The notes beneath the pieces were generated by a model. It was not told where the DNA came from. It searched no databases and worked only from the letters and a program-made list of their open reading frames with translations. From contig NZ_PKIZ01000014.1 of NCBI RefSeq assembly GCF_002847825.1, forward strand, positions 11,244 to 75,243: DNA of 64,000 bases, written 5' to 3'. Positions 51,372 through 60,441 of the stretch are shown piece by piece. The DNA is from Kytococcus schroeteri. Its GTDB lineage: Bacteria > Actinomycetota > Actinomycetes > Actinomycetales > Dermatophilaceae. The position numbers and the translations under genes were made by a program. Numbering within the stretch: position 1 is the stretch's first letter; every line of letters starts with the position of its first letter.

Positions 51372-51405
51372 CGGCCTGCCACCCGCCCCGCCTACCCTCG
51401 ATGCC

Positions 51406-52617
51406 GTGCCCACCCCCACCGCGCCCGCCGCCGACCGCTGGCCGGGCCACGCCAAGGGCACCCCGGGCTACCGCCGCATCCAGGCGGCCCTTTTCGCTGC
51501 CGGCATCGCCTGCTTCGCGCAGCTGTACTCGCCGCAGGGCGTGCTCCCGCTCCTGGCCGCCGACCTGGGCGTCACCGCCTCGCAGGCCAGCCTCGCGGTG
51601 TCCGCGGGCACCCTGGGCCTGGCGCTGTCGGTGCTGCCGTGGTCGTGGGCGGCCGACCGCATCGGGCGCCTCACCGCCATCCGCACGGCGCTGGTGGCCG
51701 GCACCGTGCTGGGCCTGGCGGTGCCGTGGTGCCCCTGGTTCGAGCTGATGCTGGCCCTCCGCGTGGCCGAGGGGGCCGCGCTGGGCGGGGTGGCGGCGCT
51801 GGCCGTGGCCTATCTGGGCGAGGAGGTGGACGCCCGTGTCACGGCCGTGGCCGCCGGCACGTACGTGGCGGGCACCAGCATCGGTGGGCTGCTGGGACGC
51901 CTGGTGGCCGCACCGGTGGGTGACGCGATGGGGTGGCGCGCCGGCATCGGTGCCGTGGCAGTGCTGGCCGCCGTGGCCACCACCGCGTCGTTCCTGCTGC
52001 CGCCGGCGCCGCGGGGTTTCCAACGGCAGACGTCGTCCCCGGCATCGGTGGCGCGCACCTGCGCCGCCCACCTGCGCCGCCCCGCGCTGCTGGCCCTCTA
52101 CGCGACGGCCTTCCTGCTCATGGGCGGCTTCGTGGCCATGTACAACTACCTGGGTTTCCGGCTGGAGGGACCGCCGTGGCACCTCTCGGTGGGGGCGGTG
52201 AGCCTGCTGTTCCTGGCCTACCTCTCGGGCACCCTGTCGGCGCGGGTGGCCGGGTCGATGGCGGGGCGCCACGGCCGTCTGCCGGTGCTGCTCGGGTCGG
52301 TGGGCCTGATGGTGGCCGGGGCGCTGGTGACCTTGGCGTCCTGGCTGCCGGTGGTGGTGGCCGGGCTGGTGGTGTTCACCACGGGGTTCTTCGCGGCGCA
52401 CTCGGTGGCCTCGGGGTGGACCGGCGTGCTGGCCGTGCGCGGGCGGGCGCAGAGCACGTCGCTGTACACGCTGGCGTACTACGTGGGCAGCTCGGTGGTG
52501 GGGTACGCCGGCGGGTTCGCCTGGGGTGGTGCCGGGTGGGGTGGCCTGGTGGGCGTGGTGGTGGGGCTGGCCGTGGGGGCCGGGGTGTGGGTGGCCGTGG
52601 CCGTGCCGCGGGGGTAG
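51406..52617 (+). CDS. MFS transporter (YnfM/AraJ-like)
   Basis: A 403-residue protein with 12 membrane helices. It opens with CFAQLYSPQGVLPLLAADLG, followed by the MFS loop DRIGRLTAIRTALVAG between helices 2 and 3 and the midpoint loop around PRGFQRQTSS. It is typical of drug or metabolite efflux pumps of the YnfM subgroup. TACCCT at 51393-51398 is 7 nt before the GTG. It stands alone; the substrate is unknown. Confidence 0.88.
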   Translation: MPTPTAPAADRWPGHAKGTPGYRRIQAALFAAGIACFAQLYSPQGVLPLLAADLGVTASQASLAVSAGTLGLALSVLPWSWAADRIGRLTAIRTALVAGTVLGLAVPWCPWFELMLALRVAEGAALGGVAALAVAYLGEEVDARVTAVAAGTYVAGTSIGGLLGRLVAAPVGDAMGWRAGIGAVAVLAAVATTASFLLPPAPRGFQRQTSSPASVARTCAAHLRRPALLALYATAFLLMGGFVAMYNYLGFRLEGPPWHLSVGAVSLLFLAYLSGTLSARVAGSMAGRHGRLPVLLGSVGLMVAGALVTLASWLPVVVAGLVVFTTGFFAAHSVASGWTGVLAVRGRAQSTSLYTLAYYVGSSVVGYAGGFAWGGAGWGGLVGVVVGLAVGAGVWVAVAVPRG

Positions 52618-52618
52618 G

Positions 52619-53614
52619 TCAGCCCTCCAGCTCCACCACGTGCGTGGTCACGTTCTGTCCCTCGCGCTCGCTCACCGCGAGGGTGTCCTCGTCCACGAAC
52701 CGGGCCCCGATGACCGTGCCGAGGGCCTCGGGGGCGGTCCACACGACACCGCCCTGCAGGGTCACCACGGAGAGCTTCCCGCCCCGCTGGAGCACGTCCA
52801 TGTCGTCGCGCTGGAGCACGTGCCCCTCGGCAGAGACGTCCTCCACCAGGAGGTCCTCGTCCTCCTCTGCGCCGAAGCAGGAGACCTCCATGGACCGCGT
52901 GTCCAGCACGATGCGCTCGTCCAGCTGCGCGTAGGCGCCGTCCGCCCGGAGCCAGGTGACCGCGGTGGGCAGCACGGTGGAGCCGTCCTCGCACGCGATG
53001 GCGGTCTCCTCGCCGGTCTGCATGTTGGTGGCCTTCACCCAGTCGAGCGCGTGGACCACGGCCACGGGGTGCGAGAGCGTGTCGGCGTCCACGAACACGC
53101 GGGGCCCGCCGTGGGCGGCCCTGACGGCGTCCTGGGTGGTGGCCCAGTCCCGGGTGCGCTTCGTCAGGCGCTCCTCGGCGCTCGGCAGGTCACCGGTGTC
53201 TCCCTCCGCGCTGTCGGCGGCCACCACCTCGCCGGTGCGGGGGTCCAGCAGGGCGAGGGTGGTGCGGGTCCCGTCGTCCAGGTAGGCGTCACGGACGGCG
53301 AGCACCCCATCGGCCTCCCAGAACCACACGCCGCTGCCGATGCGCTCGAACCGGCTGCGGCTCCACAGGCGTTCCCCGTCCGGGGAGTAACCGGTCAGCT
53401 CGGCGTCCTTCGGTCCTGCGACCCGGGTGACCACCAGCTCCGGGGACGCCCAGACGACCTCGCCCTCCATGGGGCGGGCCTCCTGGGGCGAGGGACTCTG
53501 GTTGGTGGACTCCTCCGCCGGTGCGGGCGGCTCAGCGGAGTCCGCGGCGGAGCAGCCCGCGGTGAGCAGGGCCGTGGTGGCGGCGATGACGGTGAGCGCG
53601 ACGGTGCGGTTCAT
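52619..53614 (-). CDS. Putative lipoprotein, beta-propeller-like
   Basis: A 331-residue protein with a lipoprotein signal (LTVIAATTALLTAGC, Cys at about residue 21), a Ser/Pro/Glu linker and then repeated beta-strand blocks such as WASPELVVTRVAGPKDAELT, GSGVWFWEADGVLAVRDAYL and LSVVTLQGGVVWTAPEALG, suggestive of a propeller (PQQ-like). Two Cys residues in the later part could form a disulfide. It is probably displayed on the outer face of the membrane. Function unknown. It converges with the MFS gene, whose stop it nearly touches. Confidence 0.75.
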   Translation of the reverse strand: MNRTVALTVIAATTALLTAGCSAADSAEPPAPAEESTNQSPSPQEARPMEGEVVWASPELVVTRVAGPKDAELTGYSPDGERLWSRSRFERIGSGVWFWEADGVLAVRDAYLDDGTRTTLALLDPRTGEVVAADSAEGDTGDLPSAEERLTKRTRDWATTQDAVRAAHGGPRVFVDADTLSHPVAVVHALDWVKATNMQTGEETAIACEDGSTVLPTAVTWLRADGAYAQLDERIVLDTRSMEVSCFGAEEDEDLLVEDVSAEGHVLQRDDMDVLQRGGKLSVVTLQGGVVWTAPEALGTVIGARFVDEDTLAVSEREGQNVTTHVVELEG

Positions 53615-53695
53615 GCCCGGCAGCGTGGCAGGGGTGGCAGGAGCCCCGCTGGCGTGCCGGCGCAGCCTGTGGACAACGGGAGGGGCGCGGCTGAG

Positions 53696-54031
53696 TCACC
53701 CCTCCAGCGGCACCCCGGCGCGGGCGGCGATCTCCTGGCCCAGCTTCCGCGCGCCGTAGGAGCGGAAGGAGGCCACCACGTCGTCGGCGTGCAGCTCCAC
53801 GATCTTGGTGACCACGCCGAACCGCACGCGCACGGCGCGGATCTGGTCGTAGTCCAGGTGCCAGGTGGTGTCGACCGGGTGGATCGCCTTGTTCACGCCG
53901 TTGGGGGCGAACGAGACACCGGAGGCGTCGGCAGTGATCTTGCCGCCCACCCAGATGCCCTTGATGGGGGACAGGGCGACGTCCTCGGTGCCGCGGAGCA
54001 GGGAGTTGGCCGTCTTGGTGAGCGTCTGCAT
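53696..54031 (-). CDS. 111-residue PH-like protein, copy 1
   Basis: The protein starts MQTLTKTANSLLRGTEDVAL and has a compact beta-rich body (GIWVGGKITADASGVSFAPN; DTTWHLDYDQIRAVRVRFG) and a C-terminal helix (EIAARAGVPLEG), which I read as a PH/GRAM-like fold, with low certainty. A second copy lies at 61183-61518; the two proteins agree except in part of the C-terminal third. TACCCT is 6 nt before the ATG. The function is not known. Confidence 0.8.
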   Translation of the reverse strand: MQTLTKTANSLLRGTEDVALSPIKGIWVGGKITADASGVSFAPNGVNKAIHPVDTTWHLDYDQIRAVRVRFGVVTKIVELHADDVVASFRSYGARKLGQEIAARAGVPLEG

Positions 54032-54048
54032 GGGGGCAGGGTAGGGGG
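53828..54048. repeat. 221-bp perfect direct repeat, left copy
   Basis: This stretch, covering the promoter and first two thirds of the 111-residue protein gene, is identical to 61315-61535. Beyond its right edge the sequences differ at once; beyond its left edge (the 3' part of the gene) they diverge gradually. Confidence 0.9.
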
Positions 54049-54050
54049 AG

Positions 54051-55808
54051 TCAGGCGGGGGAGTCCTCGCGAGGTGGAGCGGGCAGGTAGTGGAAGCCCG
54101 CACCTCGGCGGTTGGCCCGGCTCGGCAGGAGTTCACCCTGTTCCTCGAGGTCACGGAGGACCCGCCCAGCAGTCTGGCTGGCGATCCCGGTCATCTCGCC
54201 CAACTCGGAGCTGCTGATCCGGCCACGGCTGCGGGCGAAGTCGAGTGCCAGCGTGGGGCGCGTCGATCGTTCGACGGGGTAGGCACTTCGGCTGTCCGCG
54301 TGCGCCAAGGCGCGGAGTGCCCCCTTGCTCAGCGTCATTGCCGGCGTCCCACCCGCGGGGGTGCTGCTCAGCATCGTGGTCACGGCATCGCCGCCCATGG
54401 TGAGCTCGGCGACGCGCTGCAACAGCGGGATCGTCTCCCCTGGAGGCCGTTGCACGTAGGGGGCGAGTCGCAGGTGATCAGTCCACCCTCGCGTCACGAG
54501 TTGCCGGAGGGTCATCAGGGTGTCGAGATCCAGGACCGCCCATGACTGGTCCATCAGGTGGAGCCACTCCAACCACCCCTGGTCACTGACGTTCGCGACA
54601 AGCCGCGTGCGCACCGCGCCCGTGGCGAGCTCCTGGAGGCTGGGTTCGGGGTGGCCGTGGGACAGCATGTCCTGGTACATGCGGTCGATGCCGATGCCCT
54701 CCCTCTCTGCCACTCGGATGGCGGCCAGAAGTTCGGTGAGTGCTGTGTTGCGGGAGGTCGACGGCTGGTGGATGACGTTGTCGGGTGTGATGCCGGGCAT
54801 GAATCCACCCGGACTGGTCACCTGGAGCGTGGCTCCGACGTGCTCGATCGTGGTGGGTTGCTGGATGGCCCAGTCTCGATGGGCGACACCGTTGATGATG
54901 GCCTCACGGAGGGGCCGCTCGGGGATCTCGCGCACCTGGCCGACAGCGGGACCGTCACCCGTGTGCCTCAGGGGATTGAACGAGCGGCAGGTGCGGAGGA
55001 CCTCCTGGAGCTCTTCTGCGAGGGACAGGCCCGTGCGGTGGAGGCGCTCGCGGCTGTCTCCCCCCGCGTGGTCTCGGCGGATGTAGTCGAGCATGTTGTG
55101 CTCCGGGCCCCAGCCCACGAACAGGAGGGCTGCGGCGTTCGTGAGGAATCCGTCCACGTCCACGGCGTTGAGGCGGCGGAGGAGGTCCTCGTCGGGCAGC
55201 TGAGCCAGGTCCCTGGCGGCGGTCTCGCGCGTGTCCTCCAGGAAGGTGCGAACCGCTGCCATTCCGCTGGGGCGAACACGAGACGTGGGCAGCTGGCTCG
55301 ATCGCGCGGACCAGTCCACTCGTCGCGCGTGGTCCATGCGCGCACGCCATGTGCTGGCGTCCACCTCGTGGCACCCGTCGTCGATGCGCCACTGGATTCG
55401 TCCCTTGACCTTGACGGGTTCCACCGCCTCCGGGACCAGGAGCACCAGGAGACGGCGCTCGTGGACGAAGACCTCGCGCACGTCACAGGTGACTCGACTC
55501 TGCAGCTGGGTGTAGATCTCGCGGCGGAGCCACTCGGCGTGGGCCGTCGTGCCCTCGAGGGTGTTGTCGTCCCCGACTCCGAGGACCAGGGCCCCTCCGC
55601 CGGGTGTGTTGGCCATGCAGGCGACCTCTGGGGCCAGCTGGCGTACCAGCGCAGGATCACGCGCTGGGTCGGGCACGGGGGCGCCGTGACGGGTGGTGGC
55701 CGACTTCAGATCAAGGTGGCGGCTCTCCGAGGCCGGACGCCCAGCCCGGAGCTCTGCGATCGCCTGGGTCACGGCCTTCTCGGCGGGTGTGGGGTTGAAA
55801 AGTGTCAT
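54051..55808 (-). CDS. AlbA_2 (Schlafen-type) / GHKL-ATPase protein with C-terminal winged helix
   Basis: A 585-residue COG2865-type protein. The N-terminal AlbA_2 domain (about residues 25-160) contains ESRHLDLKSA, CMANTPGGGALVLGVGDDNT, and VHERRLLVLLVPEAVEPVKV. The central GHKL-like ATPase has RPLREAIINGVAHRDWAIQQ (N-box), TSPGGFMPGITPDNV and EREGIGIDRMYQDMLSHG. The C-terminus is a winged helix (SSELGEMTGIASQTAGRVLR). Such proteins act as DNA-binding regulators or in phage-defence islands. It lies 96 nt downstream of the SF1 helicase gene on the same strand, and a 30-bp palindrome sits before its ATG. Confidence 0.83.
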   Translation of the reverse strand: MTLFNPTPAEKAVTQAIAELRAGRPASESRHLDLKSATTRHGAPVPDPARDPALVRQLAPEVACMANTPGGGALVLGVGDDNTLEGTTAHAEWLRREIYTQLQSRVTCDVREVFVHERRLLVLLVPEAVEPVKVKGRIQWRIDDGCHEVDASTWRARMDHARRVDWSARSSQLPTSRVRPSGMAAVRTFLEDTRETAARDLAQLPDEDLLRRLNAVDVDGFLTNAAALLFVGWGPEHNMLDYIRRDHAGGDSRERLHRTGLSLAEELQEVLRTCRSFNPLRHTGDGPAVGQVREIPERPLREAIINGVAHRDWAIQQPTTIEHVGATLQVTSPGGFMPGITPDNVIHQPSTSRNTALTELLAAIRVAEREGIGIDRMYQDMLSHGHPEPSLQELATGAVRTRLVANVSDQGWLEWLHLMDQSWAVLDLDTLMTLRQLVTRGWTDHLRLAPYVQRPPGETIPLLQRVAELTMGGDAVTTMLSSTPAGGTPAMTLSKGALRALAHADSRSAYPVERSTRPTLALDFARSRGRISSSELGEMTGIASQTAGRVLRDLEEQGELLPSRANRRGAGFHYLPAPPREDSPA

Positions 55809-55829
55809 GGGAGCGACCTCGACTCAGGG

Positions 55830-55859
55830 GTGCTACTTTTCTCGCGCAAAAAGTAGCAC
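55830..55859. promoter_or_regulatory. 30-bp palindrome upstream of the AlbA/ATPase gene
   Basis: GTGCTACTTTT (55830-55840) and AAAAGTAGCAC (55849-55859) form perfect 11-bp arms around CTCGCGCA. It lies 22-51 nt before the ATG of the minus-strand AlbA gene, fitting an operator. On the same strand a CACCCCA/TGGGGTG hairpin (55856-55874) followed by a T-run could also end the helicase transcript. Confidence 0.7.
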
Positions 55860-55904
55860 CCCACCGGATGGGGTGGGTGGGTCTGCACTTTGCGCCAGCG
55901 GTCG

Positions 55905-58900
55905 TCAAAGCCGTCCTGTCCGGTACAGCCGCAGCAGCCCCTCCTGGGCTTGGAGCCCGTACAGGATGACGTCGTAGGGCGAGCCGTCTCTCCTGGTCCG
56001 TGGCTCCGTGGTGACGCCGACCATCTCCCCGGCCGCCGTGACGGTCCAGGCCCCCGGTTCGCCGGCGAGGATGCCCGCCGTGTGCAGCCGCAGGTTGAAG
56101 GCTGCCGCTGTGAGGCCGCTGTCCTCCGGAAGGAGGTGGCCGGAGGACGCCCACTGCTTGAGCAGGCCTGACACAGGAAGCGCCTCTCCCCGGTCCTCGG
56201 CCTCGCCCCCAGGTGCTGGCGGGGACGTTGAACCGGGCCCTGGCGCGGGGTTGGCCGCCCGCAGGGTGGCAAAGGTCATCCGGGGGGAGCCGCCCGTGGA
56301 GGTGGTCACCGGCTCAGAGACCTTTTCGCGGATCGGCAGGTCGGCAGGCTGGCCCACGGTGTAGGTCGGCGTCGGTGCCGGGGTGGGAACCAGCGGCTGC
56401 GGCTCCGCCGGGGGCTCGGGCTCTTCCCCGATGTCGAGCGTGGTCCGCGTGGCGTACTGGGAGATCAGACTGAAGGCCGGACCGTTGTTCCACCGCCGTT
56501 CGGCGCCGAAGACGACCAGCAGGTCCTTGGCGCGGGACACGGCGACGTTGAGCAGCTCAGGATTGCCGTCGATGAAGCTGGCCGTCCCCTCGCTCTGCCC
56601 GTAGACCGCAGAGAAGAGGATCACCGGCCGCTCGGCCCCCTGCAGCCGGTGGGCCGTGCCCACGGTCAGAGCCTCTGCCAAGCCGGACGGGATGTGTGAT
56701 CCGGCCGGCAGCGACTGTATCGCTTGGCGCAGAGCAGTTCTCACGGCGCGCGCCTGGGCGCTGAACGGCGTCACCACGCCGATGATCTCCTCCGGCTTGG
56801 GCCGCTTGTTGGGGTCCTCCTGGCGGTCGATGTAGACCTCGTGCAAGGCGTCAAAGTTGTCCACGATCCACCTGGTGATGGCCTCGGCCTCGGCCACGTT
56901 CTTGCGGCTCGTCCCCTCCCGTGTGTCGCTGGAGCCGGGCACCTCTCGGAACTGGAAGGGCTCGGCCACCCCGTGCAACGGTGACTGCTCCTCCTTGCGC
57001 CGGGGATTGAGCAACCCGTCGTAGAGCAGCTCGTTGCACAAGCCGATGATCTGCGGGTGGCACCGGAAGTGCTCGGCGAGGAACAGTCCCGGCTGCGGTG
57101 CGACGGGGTCGCCGTACACCCACCGTGAGGCGTTGCTCGCGGCTGCCATGAGGCTGGACGGTTGGGAACAGGTCAGGCCACGTGGCTTCAACAGCCGGTC
57201 CCAGTCCTCGGCCGAGACGCCGGTGCTGCCGGCCACCTCTTGGTCGGTCACGTCGTCCAGGGACCACACGGGGGCCAACTGCTTGGTGTCACCCACCACC
57301 AGGGCGCGCTTGGCCAGTGCGAAGGGTGGGAGGCCCACGGGGGTGTCCACCTGTCCCGCCTCGTCCACGATCAGCAGGTCGATGCGCCCGATGTCGAACG
57401 GTCGCGGTTCACCCGTCTTGGCGTAGAGCTCGAAGTACTTGGGCACCTGGTAGGCCGTCATCACGAAGCACGGGGTGAGCGCCGGCGCCTGGGACCAGTA
57501 GGTGTCCATGGTGCGTCGGGTGTTCTTCCACCGCTCGTTCTCGGGCAGGAACTCCGCCTCCAGCCAGTACGCCTCGTAGTAGTGCACGGCCAGCCAGAAG
57601 GCGACGTACCGCAGGGTCCGGTCGAGTTCCGCGTCGAGGGACTCCAGGTCCCGGCACATGGGCAGCTCGGTGAGGTGCTCGAGGCCGGACAGCAGAGGGT
57701 TCGTCAGGACGCGTTGGCAGAGGTCGGCGTAACGGGTGCCGGGGCCCTCGGTGGCCATGGTGGCCAGGAGCCGCCTGCGCGTCTCGTCCACCTCGCAGAG
57801 CGCCTCGTGGAGGAGCGTCCGCAGCCCGGCAACGTCGGAGGCGCTGCCGAAGTACTCAAACGCCTTGGTCACGAACCGATCGCGTGCAGCCTCGAGGTAC
57901 GCCTCATCGCTGTGGTCGGCGTAGACACCGGCGCGGCTGTCGTCCTCCACCAGGTACTTGCGGGCTGCCTCGTTCCACTTGGCCTTGGACGGACAGTAAA
58001 CGGCCAGTGACGTCATCGGGGCGTCACCGGCTGCACCGTCCTGGGCCTGGGGCAGCCACCGGTGGTCGAGCGGGCCGGGCTCCTCCTTGGTCACCGAGGC
58101 GAAGGCGTCGATGATGTTGGTGACCGCCTGGTTGTTGGTGGACGTGCCCACGATGAGGGGCGGCGGCTCCTCGTCGAGTGCTCGTCGGGTGAGGGTCGAG
58201 GCCACCACGGCCTGCAGCATGGTGGTCTTGCCCGTGCCGGGTGGTCCGCTGACGGCTGTGACGTCGCCGTCGCCGTCGGTGAGAAAGCCGTGGACGGCGC
58301 GTCGTTGCGAGGGGGTGAGGGGGAACCCGTCACTCATGGATCCGCAGGCCGCGAGTGCGCGCGTGAGGAGGCCGTCCCCCACGTGGATGTCGCGTTCGTG
58401 GTGCTTGTCCGGGGCGCCCAGGATGAGGCGGGAGGCTAGGCCGCGCTCCCCGGTGCGCTGCATGTGGTCGTAGAGCTCCAACAGGGAACGGGCGGCGCTG
58501 ATGCGCTCGAACTCCATGACGTAGCAGGTGTCTGCCTCCAGCACCGTCCGGCTGGTGGAGCGGCGGGTGGCGAACTCCTGGGGCGCGAGGCCCGTGACCT
58601 CCTTGGTCAACGCATCGGCGAGGTCCACGGCACCGCCAAACGTCTCCACCTGCGAGACCTCGGCACTCAACGGCCCGTGGAAGGCCGACCAGAAGGCCTC
58701 CTGGTCCCCCAGCATCACCTCGCGGCCCGTCACCTGGGGTGAGTTCAGCCGTTCGGCGGGGATCCACGGTGAGCTACCCGTCTCCACCACGGGGTCGAGG
58801 GTGCCGTCGGGGCGGAGGGAGGCGGCCAGGAGCACGAGGCCGGAGTGCTTGCCGCCTCCGATCTGCAGCGACAGGAGCGAGACGACCACGGGGATCGGGG

Positions 58901-59090
58901 CCTTGGTCTTCTTGCGGGAGAACAGCTTGTCGGTCTTTTCCTGCGGCAGGCAGCCCAAACGCAGGTCGGCTCGGGGAACGGCCACGAACCTGTCGTCGCC
59001 GAAGGTCACCTCATCGAGTTGGCCTCGCTGCAGGACCCGTGCGAAGTACTCGATGACGGCGGCGTCGGTCACGCCGTGCTGGCTGGTCAT
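55905..59090 (-). CDS. Large SF1 (UPF1/Dna2-like) helicase
   Basis: A 1061-residue protein. The first 290 or so residues are of unknown fold. The helicase core follows: LTPSQRRAVHGFL (Q motif), GPPGTGKTTM (Walker A), LLIVDEAGQVD (motif II), ALVVGDTKQLAPVW (motif III), LAEHFRCHPQIIGLCNELLY (motif IV), VGTAHRLQGAERPVILFSAV (motif V) and LNVAVSRAKDLLVVFG (motif VI). All catalytic residues look intact. A Pro-rich linker and a C-terminal domain (LLKQWASSGHLLPEDSGLTA, DGSPYDVILY) end the protein. AGGAG precedes the ATG. It probably unwinds nucleic acid, and with the downstream AlbA protein it may form a defence or repair unit; the defence role is inference. Confidence 0.88.
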   Translation of the reverse strand: MTSQHGVTDAAVIEYFARVLQRGQLDEVTFGDDRFVAVPRADLRLGCLPQEKTDKLFSRKKTKAPIPVVVSLLSLQIGGGKHSGLVLLAASLRPDGTLDPVVETGSSPWIPAERLNSPQVTGREVMLGDQEAFWSAFHGPLSAEVSQVETFGGAVDLADALTKEVTGLAPQEFATRRSTSRTVLEADTCYVMEFERISAARSLLELYDHMQRTGERGLASRLILGAPDKHHERDIHVGDGLLTRALAACGSMSDGFPLTPSQRRAVHGFLTDGDGDVTAVSGPPGTGKTTMLQAVVASTLTRRALDEEPPPLIVGTSTNNQAVTNIIDAFASVTKEEPGPLDHRWLPQAQDGAAGDAPMTSLAVYCPSKAKWNEAARKYLVEDDSRAGVYADHSDEAYLEAARDRFVTKAFEYFGSASDVAGLRTLLHEALCEVDETRRRLLATMATEGPGTRYADLCQRVLTNPLLSGLEHLTELPMCRDLESLDAELDRTLRYVAFWLAVHYYEAYWLEAEFLPENERWKNTRRTMDTYWSQAPALTPCFVMTAYQVPKYFELYAKTGEPRPFDIGRIDLLIVDEAGQVDTPVGLPPFALAKRALVVGDTKQLAPVWSLDDVTDQEVAGSTGVSAEDWDRLLKPRGLTCSQPSSLMAAASNASRWVYGDPVAPQPGLFLAEHFRCHPQIIGLCNELLYDGLLNPRRKEEQSPLHGVAEPFQFREVPGSSDTREGTSRKNVAEAEAITRWIVDNFDALHEVYIDRQEDPNKRPKPEEIIGVVTPFSAQARAVRTALRQAIQSLPAGSHIPSGLAEALTVGTAHRLQGAERPVILFSAVYGQSEGTASFIDGNPELLNVAVSRAKDLLVVFGAERRWNNGPAFSLISQYATRTTLDIGEEPEPPAEPQPLVPTPAPTPTYTVGQPADLPIREKVSEPVTTSTGGSPRMTFATLRAANPAPGPGSTSPPAPGGEAEDRGEALPVSGLLKQWASSGHLLPEDSGLTAAAFNLRLHTAGILAGEPGAWTVTAAGEMVGVTTEPRTRRDGSPYDVILYGLQAQEGLLRLYRTGRL

Positions 59091-59167
59091 GCCCGGTTCT
59101 CCTGACGGCGGTGGCGGTCTTACCGGCCACCGTAGGCGACGGGGCCGACAACCTCCCTCGTGGCGCG

Positions 59168-59398
59168 TCAGGCCGGGCCGGTACCGCTGGTGATGACGTG
59201 GTGGGACATCGCGCCGCCGGCGGCCACGAGGGCGCAGAAGCCGGGCGGGATGGGCAGGCAGCAGCCGCCGACCACCACGCGGGAGCCGCCCTTGGTCTGC
59301 CACGAGCGGTGGGGGAACGGGAACATGCCGCCGCCGGAGCGGGCTCTGGGGGGTGCTGGCTCATGGGTTCCAGCGTGGCCGGCGGGGTGGGGTGGCAA
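59168..59398 (-). CDS. Small cysteine-containing hypothetical protein (uncertain)
   Basis: A possible 76-residue product containing GGSRVVVGGCCLPIPPGFCA. Short actinobacterial proteins with a conserved GCCLPIP-like block occur, as I recall, which favours a real gene. A later start at 59326 (MFPFPHRSWQTKGG) is as likely. No convincing ribosome-binding site is seen for either. It lies upstream of the helicase gene on the same strand, in an otherwise empty 343-bp gap. Confidence 0.4.
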   Translation of the reverse strand: MPPHPAGHAGTHEPAPPRARSGGGMFPFPHRSWQTKGGSRVVVGGCCLPIPPGFCALVAAGGAMSHHVITSGTGPA

Positions 59399-59433
59399 GC
59401 GGGGCGGCCGTCCAGGCGCAGAGGCATCAGTGG

Positions 59434-60366
59434 CTACCCCGACCGGGCGTCACCGCCCCCCGCCACCACGTCCTCCCACGCGCTCGCCGCCAGTCCTTCC
59501 TCTGTAGTGAGCGTCCCGGGCCGCAGGTGGGACGGCTGCGTCCAGAGGTAGCGCATGCGGTGCAGCTCGCGCATGGTCGCGTCGGCCAGGCCCGCCACGG
59601 CCAGCGGCCACGTGGGCAGCCGCGTCACCCGGGCCCGGCCGGCGCCGGTGGCCGTTGCCGCCGCATCGGCCAGGGCGGCCATGCTGCGCGAGGGCGGGGT
59701 GGGGGCGTGGATCACGGCATCGCCGCCGGGGGCGAGGTGTTCGGCGTGGGCGGCGGCGTGGCGCAGGGCGCGGGCCAGGTCCGGCAGGTGGGTCAGCGCG
59801 TGAGGTGCGTCGGGGTCGCCGGGGAACCACACGCGCCGGCCGGCCGCCGCCGGGCGCACCACCAGAGCCGTGGCCACCGAGCCGCTGGTGGTGGCGGTGG
59901 GGCCGATGAGGTCGGCGGCCACGATGCTGAGCGTCCGCGCCGGGTGCGCCGCGCGAGCGGCGAGCAGCTCGGCGCGCACCTGGCCCAGGGGTGTGGTCGG
60001 GGCGACGGGGGCTCCCTCGGTGAGGTCGCGGGCGGCATTGCCCCAGGCATAGACGGACTCGGGGAACACCACCGGGATGCCCAGGCCCGTGGCCAAATCC
60101 ATCACCGCCTGCTCGCGGGGTGGCAGCTCGGCGCGCCAGACGCGGTGGTCGTAGGCCGCGTGGACCGTGTGCACCACCGCATCGGGCGGGGTCGATGCGG
60201 TGAGCCGTGCCAGCAGGGCGCGGTCGCCGGCGTCGCCGCGCACCGTGGTGGTGCCGGGCAGGTCGGGGCCGTAGGCGCGCAGGACGGTGACGGTGTCGCC
60301 GTGGGCGAGCAGGTGGGGGACGAGGGCTTGGCCGATCTGGCCGGCACCGGTGAGTAGGACGTGCAC
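59434..60366 (-). CDS. NAD-dependent epimerase/dehydratase-like protein
   Basis: A 310-residue extended-SDR protein. The Rossmann motif is VLLTGAGQIGQALVPHLLAH, followed by VVHTVHAAYDHRVW, FPESVYAWGN (Ser/Tyr region; the usual YxxxK is not clear), PHALTHLPDLARALRHA and a C-terminal segment like the NmrA/epimerase group. GGAGG precedes the GTG at 60366. It is divergent from the TetR gene and both promoters carry the same palindrome, so it is the likely TetR target. Substrate unknown. Confidence 0.85.
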   Translation of the reverse strand: MHVLLTGAGQIGQALVPHLLAHGDTVTVLRAYGPDLPGTTTVRGDAGDRALLARLTASTPPDAVVHTVHAAYDHRVWRAELPPREQAVMDLATGLGIPVVFPESVYAWGNAARDLTEGAPVAPTTPLGQVRAELLAARAAHPARTLSIVAADLIGPTATTSGSVATALVVRPAAAGRRVWFPGDPDAPHALTHLPDLARALRHAAAHAEHLAPGGDAVIHAPTPPSRSMAALADAAATATGAGRARVTRLPTWPLAVAGLADATMRELHRMRYLWTQPSHLRPGTLTTEEGLAASAWEDVVAGGGDARSG

Positions 60367-60395
60367 GGGGGCCTCCGGGGCGTGGGTGGGCGGTA

Positions 60396-60410
60396 GAGAG
60401 CACTGCTCTC
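60396..60410. promoter_or_regulatory. TetR operator site 1
   Basis: GAGAGCACTGCTCTC is a perfect 15-bp palindrome in the divergent promoter region between the epimerase-like and TetR genes. Confidence 0.75.
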
Positions 60411-60441
60411 GAAGCGTAGGGGCAAGTGGGGTGCGCGCGCA

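Noticed and set aside
57162..58010. A 282-codon plus-strand frame inside the helicase gene
   Set aside because: It is antisense to the helicase core, whose motifs are intact, and has the His/Gly/Arg/Val-rich composition of a shadow frame.
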